This document shows, piece by piece, positions 26,508 through 35,865 of a stretch of DNA of 64,000 bases. A program made the position numbers and the translations under genes. The stretch is from JBBIMS01 sp964531645 (GTDB lineage Bacteria; Acidobacteriota; Aminicenantia; JBFLYD01; JBBIMS01). A model generated the notes under the pieces. The model was not told the origin of the DNA. It saw nothing but the letters and a program-made list of their open reading frames with translations, and did no database searches. Numbering within the stretch: the first letter of the stretch is position 1; each line of letters opens with the position of its first letter. The stretch covers positions 8,101 through 72,100 of the forward strand of contig CAZHEF010000006.1 of assembly GCA_964531645.1 (NCBI GenBank), read 5' to 3'.

Positions 26508-27590
26508 CTATTCTTCTATCTTTCCCCTTAGTTTCCCATTTAAAATAAGTCCCGTACTTAAATACAAAGAGAGAAGTGAAGAACCTCCATAGCTCAGAAA
26601 GGGGAGTGGTATTCCAATAACAGGGAAAAATCCAAGAACCATGGAAACATTAAGCAAAAACTGAAAAAAAATAATGGAAAAAATTAGAAAAACAAAAATT
26701 AAAACTCCTCTATCCTCAATGCTTCTCATTATTTTAAAAATTCTCAGGAATAAAATAATGTAGAGGGAAAGAATTATGAAAATTCCAGCAAATCCAAACT
26801 CTTCTCCTGCTGATGAGAGTATAAAATCAGTGGATGAAGCAGGAAGGAATCCAGCTTTTGTTTGAGTCCCTTTGAGAAAGCCTGTTCCTGATAGACCTCC
26901 CGAGCCAATTGCAATTTTCGACTGAATTAGCTGGTAGCTACTACCTTCAGGGTCAAATTCAGGAAAGAATAAGGTGATTATTCTTGCCCTGTGGTAATCT
27001 TTCAGAACATATTCCCACATAAAAAATCCGCCTATTAAAAGGAAAATTATAATGAAGACGATAGTGGAAGTTCTTAATCCACCAATAAAAATGGAAGCAG
27101 CCAGTATAGATATGAAAGTAAATGCAGTTCCATAATCAGGCTGTAAAAATATAAAGGAAAGTGGCGGAAAGATAATAAGAGAAATTATCAAAACATTTTT
27201 GATTTTTAAGGCTCCTCCCTCAAAGCTTGAGATTACCTTTGCGAGAAGAAGAGCTGTGGTTATCTTAACAAATTCAGAGGGTTGAACAGAAAAATATCCG
27301 AAATCTATCCAGCTTTTTGCACCAGCTATTCTTTTTCCAAAAAACAGAAGAAAAAGAAGAGGAAGAATAGAAAGGAGATAAAGAATAGGTGAGTAGAATA
27401 TCAAAGATTTTATATTTATGAAAATGAGCGATAGAAGAAGTGCGATTGAAAAGCTTGCCCATATTAACTGTTTCTTCCAGAGTTCTCCTTTACCTTGGGA
27501 TGAAGTATAAATAAGAATAATTCCTATTGTCGTTAAAATTATAACTGTAATAATAAGAACAAAGTCCAAATTCTTTATTTTTTTTATCAT
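26508..27590 (-). CDS. rodA: SEDS peptidoglycan polymerase RodA
   Basis: Inner-membrane glycosyltransferase of the elongasome; 360 residues with about ten hydrophobic segments. Signature stretches: GAKSWIDFGYFSVQPSEFVK, LQPDYGTAF, GSGGLSGTGFLKGTQT, LPASSTDFILSSAGEEFGF and GIPLPFLSYGGSSLL. The catalytic Asp of the SEDS family lies in the SSTDFI segment. Its start overlaps the mrdA stop by four bases, the usual PBP2-RodA coupling. Confidence 0.95.
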   Translation of the reverse strand: MIKKIKNLDFVLIITVIILTTIGIILIYTSSQGKGELWKKQLIWASFSIALLLSLIFINIKSLIFYSPILYLLSILPLLFLLFFGKRIAGAKSWIDFGYFSVQPSEFVKITTALLLAKVISSFEGGALKIKNVLIISLIIFPPLSFIFLQPDYGTAFTFISILAASIFIGGLRTSTIVFIIIFLLIGGFFMWEYVLKDYHRARIITLFFPEFDPEGSSYQLIQSKIAIGSGGLSGTGFLKGTQTKAGFLPASSTDFILSSAGEEFGFAGIFIILSLYIILFLRIFKIMRSIEDRGVLIFVFLIFSIIFFQFLLNVSMVLGFFPVIGIPLPFLSYGGSSLLSLYLSTGLILNGKLRGKIEE

Positions 27591-29383
27591 TCTACTGTCT
27601 TAATTTCTGTTTCTTTAGTAGATGGAACAGGTTTCCCAAAATAATAAAGAAAGATGTTTCTTGCCAATGGGGCAGCTTTCTCGCCCCCTTTTCCTTTGTT
27701 TTCAAGTATAACAACAACTATTATTTCAGGATTTTTCAAAGGTGCAAAACCTGCAAACCATGCATGGGGTTTGAGGGAAGCAACTCTTCCTCTGGAGACA
27801 ACTTCCACAGTTCCAGTTTTCCCGCACACATCCAGACCTTGAATTTGAGTTGCCCTTCCTGTTCCACCATCGTTAACAACTCCCCACATACATTTTTTTA
27901 AAATTTCAAAGAACTCCTTTTTTATGCCAGATTCTTTATTTTTTAGCTCCCACTCAATCCTCTGAAATTTTCCTTCCGAATCATAAAACCCATTGAGAAG
28001 ATGGAGAGGCTTTCTTACTCCACTATTTGCAACAGTTGAAATTAAACTTGCGACTTGAATTGGCGTAAGGAGGACATATCCCTGCCCAATTGAAAGAATA
28101 ACTGTGTCACCCTGATACCATGGTTCTTTCCTTGCATTTTCTTTCCATTCCGTGTCAGGGATAAGCCCTCTCATTTCCTCTGGAAGGTCTATTTCCGTGA
28201 ACTCTCCAAGACCCAAGAGATTTGCATATTTTTTAATCTTTTCAGGTCCCAATTTTCTACCGAGAGCGTAAAAATAAACATTGCAAGATTCTACAATTGC
28301 TCTGTAAAGACTTGTATGGCCATGCCCACCTCCCTTCCAGCATCTATAAACCTCAGAGCCGACATTTATGTATCCTGGACATAAAATAGTATTTTCTGGT
28401 TTTATAATTCCTTCCTGCAATCCAGCGAGAGCAAGAACAATTTTAAAAACAGAACCTGGAGGGTATAGACCCTGAAGAGCTCTGTTCATTAAAGGTTTTT
28501 CAGGATTCTGGGAAAGAAGAACCCAGTTTTCGGGTAAAATGGAAGGGGTGAATAGATCAAGACTAAAACTTGGAGAAGAAGCCATTGCAAGAATACCACC
28601 CTCTCTTGGATCCATAACCACCACTGCTCCCCTTTCTCCTTTTAACTGTTCTTCTACAAACTTCTGAAGAGAAATATCAAGAGTTAATCTCAAAGAATTA
28701 CCCACTCTGAAGGGCTTGAAATCTTTCTTTTTAAGAATTTTACCCTTACTGTCAACAATATACTCGATCCAGCCATTATCTCCCCTTAAAAGGGAATCAT
28801 AGAATCTTTCTGTTCCTGTTTTTCCTATCGTTGAGGTTGGATTAAGATCTCTGTAGATAAAGGTATCGTCTCTCGAAAGAGAACCGACATATCCAAGGAC
28901 ATGAGATGCAATTCCTTCATATGGATAATATCTTACAGGCTCTGCAATTATTGAAAGCTCTGGAAAATCTGTTTTCCTCGCTTCAATAAGAGAAAGCTCC
29001 TCAAAACTTATATTTTTTTTAAGAAGGACAGGAATAAACTGGGGTAAACTTCGCTTTCTTTCAATGTCTCTACTAATGAAATTAATGTCAAGGCTGATTA
29101 TTTTTGATGCTCTTTCAAAGACCTCTTCCTTTTTTCCTATAAACTCTCTTTTTAAGGAAAGACTAAAAATATTTCTGTTATCCGCAATTGTTTTTCCATT
29201 TCTATCGAGTATAATCCCTCTTGGCGCAAATATTTCGACTCTTTTTGTTATATTGTTTAAAGAAATCTCTTTATAATAGGAGTGCTTAAGGATTTGAATT
29301 CTCAGGAATGCAAGAATGAATAAAAAGAAAACTATTATGACAGATTTCTCTACAAATTTGATTCTACCGAGAATTCTTTCCAT
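27587..29383 (-). CDS. mrdA: Penicillin-binding protein 2 (elongation transpeptidase)
   Basis: Class B PBP that cross-links lateral-wall peptidoglycan with RodA. One N-terminal membrane helix (about 13-32), a pedestal/dimerisation region with RGIILDRNGKTIADN, and the transpeptidase domain with SVFK (311-314, active Ser311), SCN (366-368) and the KTGT motif near 520 (DVCGKTGTVEVV). Length 598 is ordinary for PBP2. Confidence 0.95.
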   Translation of the reverse strand: MERILGRIKFVEKSVIIVFFLFILAFLRIQILKHSYYKEISLNNITKRVEIFAPRGIILDRNGKTIADNRNIFSLSLKREFIGKKEEVFERASKIISLDINFISRDIERKRSLPQFIPVLLKKNISFEELSLIEARKTDFPELSIIAEPVRYYPYEGIASHVLGYVGSLSRDDTFIYRDLNPTSTIGKTGTERFYDSLLRGDNGWIEYIVDSKGKILKKKDFKPFRVGNSLRLTLDISLQKFVEEQLKGERGAVVVMDPREGGILAMASSPSFSLDLFTPSILPENWVLLSQNPEKPLMNRALQGLYPPGSVFKIVLALAGLQEGIIKPENTILCPGYINVGSEVYRCWKGGGHGHTSLYRAIVESCNVYFYALGRKLGPEKIKKYANLLGLGEFTEIDLPEEMRGLIPDTEWKENARKEPWYQGDTVILSIGQGYVLLTPIQVASLISTVANSGVRKPLHLLNGFYDSEGKFQRIEWELKNKESGIKKEFFEILKKCMWGVVNDGGTGRATQIQGLDVCGKTGTVEVVSRGRVASLKPHAWFAGFAPLKNPEIIVVVILENKGKGGEKAAPLARNIFLYYFGKPVPSTKETEIKTVE

Positions 29384-29385
29384 TC

Positions 29386-29865
29386 TCAGTCCTTCTTCGG
29401 GATTCTGTTAAAAAGGATGAAAATTGGAGCACCAATAATAGAAGTTATCATAGGTTGAAAAACCAATAATTCGTTGAAAGCTCCCAATGGGTTTTTCAAA
29501 CCGAAAAATCCCTTGATCGAAATAAGGAGAACCATTTCAAAGGCAATCGAGAAAAAAAGCAAGATAAAATAACTGAAAAAAGAGGAAATTGAAATATAAT
29601 TTGAAACTTTGTTCACCACAAAAATAAGAAATAGTTTTTTAAGGGCATTTACACCAAAGGGAAGAAAGGAACTTATGTCTTCTAATATTCCCGCTATTGC
29701 AGAAATAACAATGGAAGATGGTTTAAGTTTCTTCATTGCAATATAAACAACTGGAATCGAATATAAATTAATGAACTGAAGAAGAAAGGGGTTTATCTGG
29801 GAGATTAAGTGATTCAAAGTAAAAGCAATCAATATTCCTGAGATACCAAGAAAAGTTAAGCTCAT
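29386..29865 (-). CDS. mreD: Rod shape-determining protein MreD
   Basis: Small hydrophobic protein of 159 residues with five or so membrane segments, assigned mainly by position between mreC and mrdA. Internal features fit: IAGILEDISSFLPFGVNAL and a polar C-terminus. It overlaps mreC by four bases. MreD sequences diverge strongly, so synteny is the main support. Confidence 0.82.
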   Translation of the reverse strand: MSLTFLGISGILIAFTLNHLISQINPFLLQFINLYSIPVVYIAMKKLKPSSIVISAIAGILEDISSFLPFGVNALKKLFLIFVVNKVSNYISISSFFSYFILLFFSIAFEMVLLISIKGFFGLKNPLGAFNELLVFQPMITSIIGAPIFILFNRIPKKD

Positions 29866-30650
29866 TTTTTCAAAACCAGAACAATATCGAGAGATTTAAA
29901 ATTAGTATAAGGTTTCAGACTTACACTTCTTGTTCCACTGCTATAATTTATAACCCCTTCAATCCTGCCTACTTTTAATCCTTCTGGAAAAACTCTGTCA
30001 AATCCAGATGTGTAGACCTCCATGCCTTCAATAACCGCAGACTCATCAGTAATATAATTAAGAATACAGAGGGAAGAATTCTCTCCTGAAAGAATTGCAA
30101 AGACTCCCTCTTTAATTTTAACACTTGCGGAAAAATCAGAACTGGTAATAAGAATAACCTCACTGGAAGAGGAAGAGGTTCTTAAGACTCGTCCTGCTAA
30201 ATTAAAATCTCTATCGAGAACAGGGGAATAAATTTTTACTCCATGCTTTTCCCCTTTATTTATAAAAATCCCAGAATGTGGATTTGTTATATCCCATCCT
30301 ATTGTCTCAGCAACTAAAAATTCAAATTCTGGATTTTCAAAGAAATTCTTAATTTTATTATATTTATGAAGTTCATTTTCAAGGTTTAAAATTTTTGTTT
30401 TCAGAGAAAGGTTTATCTTTTCAAGCTCTTCTTTCTCTTTTCTGAGCTCTTTCAATTCCCTGAAATTTTCACTAATACTTTTTGTATTTTCTTTAATGGA
30501 ATGAAAAAAATTGAAAAAGAATGAATTGAAAGAAGAGGGGGTAGTTTTTAAAAAGGTTGAACCCTTCTGAGTTTGTAAAAATATGACAATAAAAAAGAAT
30601 AGGCACAGGAATAAAAAGAGAAAATTGGAAAATTTACCATTTACTTCCAT
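29862..30650 (-). CDS. mreC: Rod shape-determining protein MreC
   Basis: Bitopic periplasmic scaffold of the elongasome. One N-terminal membrane helix (about 8-25), a coiled coil (about 58-100, FRELKELRKEKEELEKINLS), then the two beta-barrel MreC domain with GIFINKGEKHGVKIYSPVLD, AGRVLRTSSSSSEV and the C-terminal VYTSGFDRVFPEGLKVGRIE. Length 262. It lies eight bases after mreB. Confidence 0.92.
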   Translation of the reverse strand: MEVNGKFSNFLFLFLCLFFFIVIFLQTQKGSTFLKTTPSSFNSFFFNFFHSIKENTKSISENFRELKELRKEKEELEKINLSLKTKILNLENELHKYNKIKNFFENPEFEFLVAETIGWDITNPHSGIFINKGEKHGVKIYSPVLDRDFNLAGRVLRTSSSSSEVILITSSDFSASVKIKEGVFAILSGENSSLCILNYITDESAVIEGMEVYTSGFDRVFPEGLKVGRIEGVINYSSGTRSVSLKPYTNFKSLDIVLVLKK

Positions 30651-30658
30651 AAATAAGA

Positions 30659-31687
30659 TTAACCAATCGCTATCTTTTCTAATAGCGCTCTATTCTCAAG
30701 AACTTTACCTGTTCCAATAACTACTGTTGTCAAAGGGTCTTCGGTTAGAAAAACTGGAAGGGATGTTTCCTCCCTTATCTTTTTGTCGAGATTTTTCAGG
30801 AGTGCGCCTCCACCAGTCAAGACAATCCCTCTATCCACAACGTCAGCTGCTAGTTCAGGAGGTGTTTTCTCAAGAACACTCCTTATGCATTCTATTATAG
30901 TGTCAACAACATCCCTCAATGCCTCCCTTATTTCTGAATCTGTAACAACAATTGTCTTGGGAATCCCATCCTTTAGATCTCTTCCCTTTATCTCCATTGA
31001 TTTTGGCTCATCAAGAGGGTAAGCTGAACCAATCTCGATCTTTATCATTTCAGCGGTCTTCTCACCAATCAGGAGATTGTATTTCTTTTTTATATATTGA
31101 ATGATTGCTTCGTCCATCTCATTACCAGCAACTCTTATCGATTGGGATAGGACAATTCCATGGAGGGATATGATTGCAACATCTGATGTTCCTCCACCAA
31201 TATCCACAATCATATTTCCAGCAGGTTCGTCAATAGGAAGCTCTGCTCCTATAGCAGCGGCCATTGGCTGATATATAAGATGAACCTCAGAAGCCTTTGT
31301 CTTCATTGCTGCCTCCTTTACCGCTTTGCTCTCAACCTGTGTAATTTCTGATGGAATTGCAATTGCAATCCTTGGCCTTATTATAGAGTTTCTTCCTCCT
31401 CCCTTATTGATAAAGTGTCCAAGCATCTTTTCAGCACATTCAAAATCTGCAATTACACCATCTCTCATCGGTTTAACAGCAACAATATTAGAAGGAGTTT
31501 TCCCAAGCATATCCTTTGCTACATTTCCAACTGCCTGAATTTTACCATTGTTTGGATTGATTGCCACAATTGATGGCTCATTCAGAACAATTCCTTTCCC
31601 CTTCAGATAAATCAGAGTGTTCGAAGTTCCAAGATCTATTGCAATGTCGGAGGATATTTTGTCAGTCAACCAAGAGAATAGACCCAT
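30659..31687 (-). CDS. mreB: Actin-like cytoskeletal protein MreB
   Basis: ATP-dependent filament protein that organises wall synthesis at the membrane. Phosphate-1 loop IAIDLGTSNTLIY, connect-1, phosphate-2 IVDIGGGTSDVAII and adenosine motif GIVLTGGGALLKNL are complete. The N-terminal MGLFSWLTDK can act as an amphipathic membrane anchor. TGGAGG precedes the ATG. Length 342. Confidence 0.97.
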   Translation of the reverse strand: MGLFSWLTDKISSDIAIDLGTSNTLIYLKGKGIVLNEPSIVAINPNNGKIQAVGNVAKDMLGKTPSNIVAVKPMRDGVIADFECAEKMLGHFINKGGGRNSIIRPRIAIAIPSEITQVESKAVKEAAMKTKASEVHLIYQPMAAAIGAELPIDEPAGNMIVDIGGGTSDVAIISLHGIVLSQSIRVAGNEMDEAIIQYIKKKYNLLIGEKTAEMIKIEIGSAYPLDEPKSMEIKGRDLKDGIPKTIVVTDSEIREALRDVVDTIIECIRSVLEKTPPELAADVVDRGIVLTGGGALLKNLDKKIREETSLPVFLTEDPLTTVVIGTGKVLENRALLEKIAIG

Positions 31688-31729
31688 TTAAGCCTCCACT
31701 AAAATTTTGCCCCTGCTCTTCTTGCATAA

Positions 31730-32875
31730 TCAATACCCTACAAGAAAAACTCTCTGTCTCTTTGAAGAGCGGAGACCATTGGGAGAAATTGCTTCTATCT
31801 CGATCCATTTTTCTCCAATATCATTAAAGGTTATGGGAACATTAAAATCTCCAGTTATTTCAGGACTAATCTCTTCCTTGTTAACAAACAATCTGCATCC
31901 TCTGTCCACTTTTCCTTTGACAATTACTATGTTCCCGCTTAGAATTACTGAGTGTATATCTATTCTTGGTGGAATGCCCTTTTCAGAGGCTTTAGAAAGG
32001 GGGAAAGCTCTGACAAAAAATTCAACTGGCTCACTGGGTAGCCCTGATATTTTTCCTTTATAAGAAGTTACCCTTGCGAACCTTCTTCCAGTCCCTATCC
32101 TTTCGAGAGGGATCTGATACTCCTTATCTTTTAAAATGATTGAAAACATTGTGCTCAGAAAGTAAGGATCAGGAGAAACCTCCAATTGAAATTGGTCATA
32201 TCCCCCTAGGTCTTCTATGGAAATATTCAAAGTGCCAAAATACTTTTTCCAATCACCGTAAGCATTGCTGTGTCCGGGAGATAAAAGGACAGGGGGTTTC
32301 TCAACCTTCTCTGCTATTAATTTTCCGCTATCTATTATTATCTTCTGAAGTTCTTCAATTTTTTCTTCCCTGCTCCCAAGCCTTAATCTTGCGTCTTTTT
32401 TTAAAGAAAGAACAGTAACTTTGCTATCTACCTCAATCAATCCCGAACCTGATGGATAAAGGATAAATCCATCTTTAAAGTGTATTTCAAGTCCATCCCT
32501 TCCATTCCTCCATTCGATGCGACCACTTTTTAAATTGATGAAATTGTCTTCGATGGAAATAACAGTGGAGGGATGGCAAATTAAAACCGATGAATTTTTA
32601 CATAAAATGGTTAAGCCAGAAAAAGGTTTTATATTAATTTCATCTTTTGTTTCAAGAATAAATGGCACTTCCTTAATGGCAAATTCTTGCCCATTTCTTT
32701 TCATGCTTATATCACCAAGGAAATCAGCAATTGTGAAGTTTGCAGGATTTTTTATATTTACGGTTATTTCAGGGAAAGAAAGGAAAAAAAATATAAAAAC
32801 AAGTGCAATTAATATTGCAAGAGTGTAAAGTAAATATTTTCTCACACCATTATTAAAATAAAAAAAAATTTGCAA
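31730..32875 (-). CDS. Membrane-anchored FecR-like periplasmic protein
   Basis: 381 residues with one N-terminal membrane helix (about 13-33) and a beta-rich extracytoplasmic part. Residues about 45-190 match the FecR pattern (a polar strand-rich domain, NFINLKSGRIEWRNG, FILYPSGSGLIEVDS, VTVLSLKKDARLRLGS). The C-terminal part (about 310-381, GNIVIVKGKVDRGCRLFVNK to PNGLRSSKRQRVFL) resembles an Ig-like/glucodextranase-type beta sandwich. It lies between exbD and mreB on the same strand. No FecI-type sigma factor is near, so a surface or wall-linked scaffold is as likely as signalling. Confidence 0.65.
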   Translation of the reverse strand: MQIFFYFNNGVRKYLLYTLAILIALVFIFFFLSFPEITVNIKNPANFTIADFLGDISMKRNGQEFAIKEVPFILETKDEINIKPFSGLTILCKNSSVLICHPSTVISIEDNFINLKSGRIEWRNGRDGLEIHFKDGFILYPSGSGLIEVDSKVTVLSLKKDARLRLGSREEKIEELQKIIIDSGKLIAEKVEKPPVLLSPGHSNAYGDWKKYFGTLNISIEDLGGYDQFQLEVSPDPYFLSTMFSIILKDKEYQIPLERIGTGRRFARVTSYKGKISGLPSEPVEFFVRAFPLSKASEKGIPPRIDIHSVILSGNIVIVKGKVDRGCRLFVNKEEISPEITGDFNVPITFNDIGEKWIEIEAISPNGLRSSKRQRVFLVGY

Positions 32876-32908
32876 ATTCTTTGTTTCAGATTTTAATTGA
32901 TGCGTCTC

Positions 32909-33325
32909 TTATTCATTGTATTCTTCTGGCATAATACCCACAACTTCAACACCAGCCCCCTTGGCTAAGTCTATAATCTTTACAACCTCTCTATAAGGCA
33001 CTTTCATTGCAGCTCTTATAAATATTGTTTTGTCAGTTCTTGTGGCATATATCTCTCTCAACCTCTGGGGAGCAAGAGTTCTATCAACTGGATCCTTGTT
33101 AATCAGAATTGAGAGGTCACTTTTTATAGTGAGGACAACAACTGAGGAAATGTCCATCCCAACTTTACTCCCACCTGGCTCTGGAAGTTTTACATCAATT
33201 CCCTTCTGGATTGCAGGAGTTATTACAAAAAATATTATTAGAAGGACAAGAAGAACATCGCACAAAGGGACAACATTTGGGTCTGATTTGAGGCTTTTTG
33301 CACCTTTTCCAACATCAATAGCCAT
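32909..33325 (-). CDS. exbD: ExbD/TolR-family proton-channel subunit
   Basis: 138-residue energy-transducing protein: one N-terminal membrane helix carrying the essential Asp (NVVPLCDVLLVLLIIFFV) and a periplasmic domain with GIDVKLPEPGGS and the C-terminal VPYREVVKIIDLAKGAGVEVVGI. It normally works with ExbB/TolQ, which is not in the window on either side. AAAGGAGGC precedes the ATG. It heads the operon leading into mreB. Confidence 0.9.
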   Translation of the reverse strand: MAIDVGKGAKSLKSDPNVVPLCDVLLVLLIIFFVITPAIQKGIDVKLPEPGGSKVGMDISSVVVLTIKSDLSILINKDPVDRTLAPQRLREIYATRTDKTIFIRAAMKVPYREVVKIIDLAKGAGVEVVGIMPEEYNE

Positions 33326-33349
33326 AATTGCCTCCTTTCAAAGAATAAT

Positions 33350-33378
33350 ATTCTTTCAGAAATTTTAGTATTTGTCAA
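33350..33378 (-). promoter_or_regulatory. Promoter of the exbD-mre-mrd operon
   Basis: Minus strand TTGACA (33373-33378), 17-base spacer, AAGAAT (33350-33355). Confidence 0.4.
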
Positions 33379-33473
33379 CACCTCCCTACTCCTCATAAAT
33401 CAGCTTTGTAAGCCATATTTAAATAAATGGAATTAAGGATTCAAAACCTTTATTAAAAAGTCTTGTAGATAAA

Positions 33474-33502
33474 TTGAAATTCTCTTAAAATTATGATTTA
33501 AT
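33474..33502 (+). promoter_or_regulatory. Promoter of the rpmH-mnmE cluster
   Basis: TTGAAA (33474-33479), 17-base spacer, TTTAAT (33497-33502), with a leader of about 30 bases to rpmH. Confidence 0.45.
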
Positions 33503-33536
33503 TTTATTTAATTACATTGAAAAAAGAGGTTTAGGA

Positions 33537-33674
33537 ATGAAGAGAACTTTTCAGCCCAATAGAAGAAGGAGGAGAAAAACCCACGGTTTCCGTGTAAGAA
33601 TGAAAACAAAAGGGGGGAGAGAGGTTCTCAAAAGAAGGAGAAGGAAGGGGAGAAAGGTTCTCACACCCTCATGA
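33537..33674 (+). CDS. rpmH: 50S ribosomal protein L34
   Basis: 45-residue, very basic ribosomal protein. MKRTFQPNRRRRRKTHGFR and RKVLTPS are the invariant ends of bacterial L34. The stop overlaps the rnpA start (ATGA at 33671-33674). rpmH-rnpA-yidD-yidC is the near-universal order. Usually dnaA lies upstream and divergent or tandem; here exbD does, so this is not an obvious origin. Confidence 0.97.
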   Translation: MKRTFQPNRRRRRKTHGFRVRMKTKGGREVLKRRRRKGRKVLTPS

Positions 33675-34023
33675 AAGAAACTCTTAAAAAAGAAGAAAGA
33701 GCCTTAAAAAAAAAGAGATTGTTGAAATTTTAAGAAAAGGGAAAAAAGTGAAAAGTGAAAACATATCAATATTTGCTTTTCCTAATAAAAAGGGATTGAG
33801 AAGAATTGTTGTTAATGTATCGTCTAAGATTGGAAAAGCAGTTGTAAGGAACAGGGTAAAAAGAATATACAGGGAGATTTTTAGAAAAAATAAAGAAATC
33901 TTTCCTGAAAGTTATGATATAATTGTATCTCCATTGAGAGATGTTAGCAGTTTTTCTAAGGATGTTTTGATAGAGGAACTCTTGAGCAACTTTTCAAAAT
34001 TGAAAAAAGAAGGTAATTGTTGA
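33671..34023 (+). CDS. rnpA: Ribonuclease P protein component, reading frame interrupted by a one-base shift
   Basis: Protein cofactor of RNase P, needed for tRNA 5' maturation. The ATG at 33671 overlaps the rpmH stop and encodes MKETLKKEERALKKK. It then runs into TAA at about 33731. The conserved continuation (EIVEILRKGKKVKSENISIF, then the RNR-type signature IGKAVVRNRVKRIYREIF) is in another frame. One extra A in the run of nine A at about 33706-33714 would join them. A GTG at 33748 would give only 91 residues and drop the first helix that contacts pre-tRNA. Sequence error, transcriptional slippage on the A tract, or use of the GTG are alternatives; loss is unlikely because the gene is essential. 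Confidence 0.85.
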
Positions 34024-34027
34024 ATTC

Positions 34028-34243
34028 ATGATAAAGAATCTGGTTCTAATTTTTTTGAAATTTTATAAAATTTTTGTCTCTCCCATTCTTGGCACAAACT
34101 GTAGATTTTATCCCACATGCTCCACTTACACATATCAGGCGATCGAAAGACATGGTTTTTTGAAAGGAATTTTTCTTGGATTTAAAAGAATAATAAAGTG
34201 TAACCCCTTCCATCCCGGGGGGATTGATGAGGTCCCGGAGTAA
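34028..34243 (+). CDS. yidD: Membrane protein insertion efficiency factor YidD
   Basis: 71 residues; amphipathic N-terminus and the family signature ISPILGTNCRFYPTCSTY followed by KCNPFHPGGIDEVPE. Three conserved Cys are present. It aids YidC-dependent insertion at the inner membrane. The stop overlaps the yidC ATG by one base. Confidence 0.95.
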   Translation: MIKNLVLIFLKFYKIFVSPILGTNCRFYPTCSTYTYQAIERHGFLKGIFLGFKRIIKCNPFHPGGIDEVPE

Positions 34244-35865
34244 TGGAAAAGAGAATCATTTTAGCCCTCGCAATTTCTTTTATTATAATATTAATCTATT
34301 ATCAATTCATTTCTCCGCCCCCTCAACCTCAGGAGATTCAGCCTGAAAAAATCCCGATAGAAAAAAAGGAGATTGATTTAGAAGTTCCTCTAAAAAAACC
34401 AGAAATAGAAATACCTCATGAGACAAAGGATATAGAGGAAAAAATAATAAGAATTGAAACTCCTCTTTTCAGGGCGCTCATTTCCAACAAGGGAGGGGTT
34501 TTAAAGAGTTTTGTCCTGAAAAGATACAAAGATGAAAATGGAGCTGAACTGGAGCTAATTCCTGAAATCCCTTCAAATAATCCCTTCCCTTTAAGTTTGA
34601 AACTAGAAGACCCTCTTTCATTTTTAAACAATTCACTTTTTCTTTCCTCAGAAACAGAAATTAATTTAAGAGAAAATGAAAAGAAAGAATTGGTTTTTAA
34701 ATATTCATTAGAGAATATGACTGTTGTAAAAAAGTTCATCTTTTCTGGAAACTCTTACCTTTTTGAGCATGAAGTCTTAATTATTAAAGAAGGTAAGCCA
34801 GTTGCTCCTTCTGTTTATATTGGACCGAGGGTTGGGAGATTCTCCCCGGAGGAGATGAAGAAAAGAATGGACAAGTTTAACATTGTTTACTGGGATGGGA
34901 AAAATCTTGTGCGGAAAGAGGACAAAAAATTTAATTCAGGGGAGCTTTTTAGAGGATTCTTGAAATGGTCTGCTTACGAGACAAATTACTTTGCAATGGT
35001 CGCAATTCCCGCTCAAACATCAAGAATAGTGTTTGAAAAAATTGAGGTTCCGAAGGTTGGGCCTTTAAATTATATTGTTGTTTCAAATCCAAGTGCCATC
35101 TATGTAGGTCCGAAAGAATTTGGAACTATGAAAGAAACCCTTTTGGGAAAGGAGAAGATTGAGATAGAAAAGGTTGTTAATTTCGGGTGGTTCGGATTCA
35201 TTGCTCAGTTTCTTCTGATTATCCTTAACTGGCTATATAAAATGATTCCAAATTATGGTGTGGCAATAATTATCCTTACAATAATTTTAAAAATCGTCCT
35301 CTTCCCCCTCACATGGACTTCCATGGTTTCAATGGCAAAAATGCAGAAGGTCCAGCCCCGGATTAAAGCTTTGAGGGAAAAATACAAGAAGATGAAAACA
35401 GACCCTGAGCAGAGGAAGAAATTCAATATGGAACTAATGAATATTTACAAGGAAGAGGGAATAAATCCTGCAAGCGGATGTCTTCCGATGCTTCTTCAGC
35501 TACCTATTCTGTGGGGGTTCTTCAATCTTCTTTCCAGAGCAGTAGAGATAAGGCACAAACCCTTTGTTCTATGGATTAAAGACCTTTCCCTTAAGGATCC
35601 TTACTATGTAATACCAATTTTAATGGGAATAACCCAGTTTATAATTCAGAAAATGACCCCAACAGGAGGAGACCCGTCCCAGAGAAAGATTATGCTTCTC
35701 ATGCCTATCTTCCTTACAATATTCTTTATGAATTTTCCCAGCGGTCTCGTTTTATACTGGCTTGTTCAAAATATTCTTCAAATTGGTCAGCAGTATTTGA
35801 TGAATAAATATATATATAAAACAGGAAAGGAGCATGGAAAGAGAGTTCAAAGGAAGAAATCTTGA
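34243..35865 (+). CDS. yidC: Membrane protein insertase YidC
   Basis: Inserts and folds inner-membrane proteins alone or with Sec. N-terminal membrane helix (4-20), a Pro/Glu-rich linker, a large periplasmic beta domain (about 65-320) as in diderm YidC, then five C-terminal helices beginning FGWFGFIAQFLLIILNWLYK. The conserved cytoplasmic hairpin MAKMQKVQPRIKALREKY and GCLPMLLQLPILWGFFNLL are intact. Length 540. The 3' end overlaps the next gene by 32 bases. Confidence 0.96.
   Translation: MEKRIILALAISFIIILIYYQFISPPPQPQEIQPEKIPIEKKEIDLEVPLKKPEIEIPHETKDIEEKIIRIETPLFRALISNKGGVLKSFVLKRYKDENGAELELIPEIPSNNPFPLSLKLEDPLSFLNNSLFLSSETEINLRENEKKELVFKYSLENMTVVKKFIFSGNSYLFEHEVLIIKEGKPVAPSVYIGPRVGRFSPEEMKKRMDKFNIVYWDGKNLVRKEDKKFNSGELFRGFLKWSAYETNYFAMVAIPAQTSRIVFEKIEVPKVGPLNYIVVSNPSAIYVGPKEFGTMKETLLGKEKIEIEKVVNFGWFGFIAQFLLIILNWLYKMIPNYGVAIIILTIILKIVLFPLTWTSMVSMAKMQKVQPRIKALREKYKKMKTDPEQRKKFNMELMNIYKEEGINPASGCLPMLLQLPILWGFFNLLSRAVEIRHKPFVLWIKDLSLKDPYYVIPILMGITQFIIQKMTPTGGDPSQRKIMLLMPIFLTIFFMNFPSGLVLYWLVQNILQIGQQYLMNKYIYKTGKEHGKRVQRKKS

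Noticed and set aside
33537..34243. Chromosome origin near rpmH-rnpA
   Set aside because: No dnaA, no DnaA-box cluster (TTATCCACA) and no gidA nearby; the upstream neighbour is exbD.
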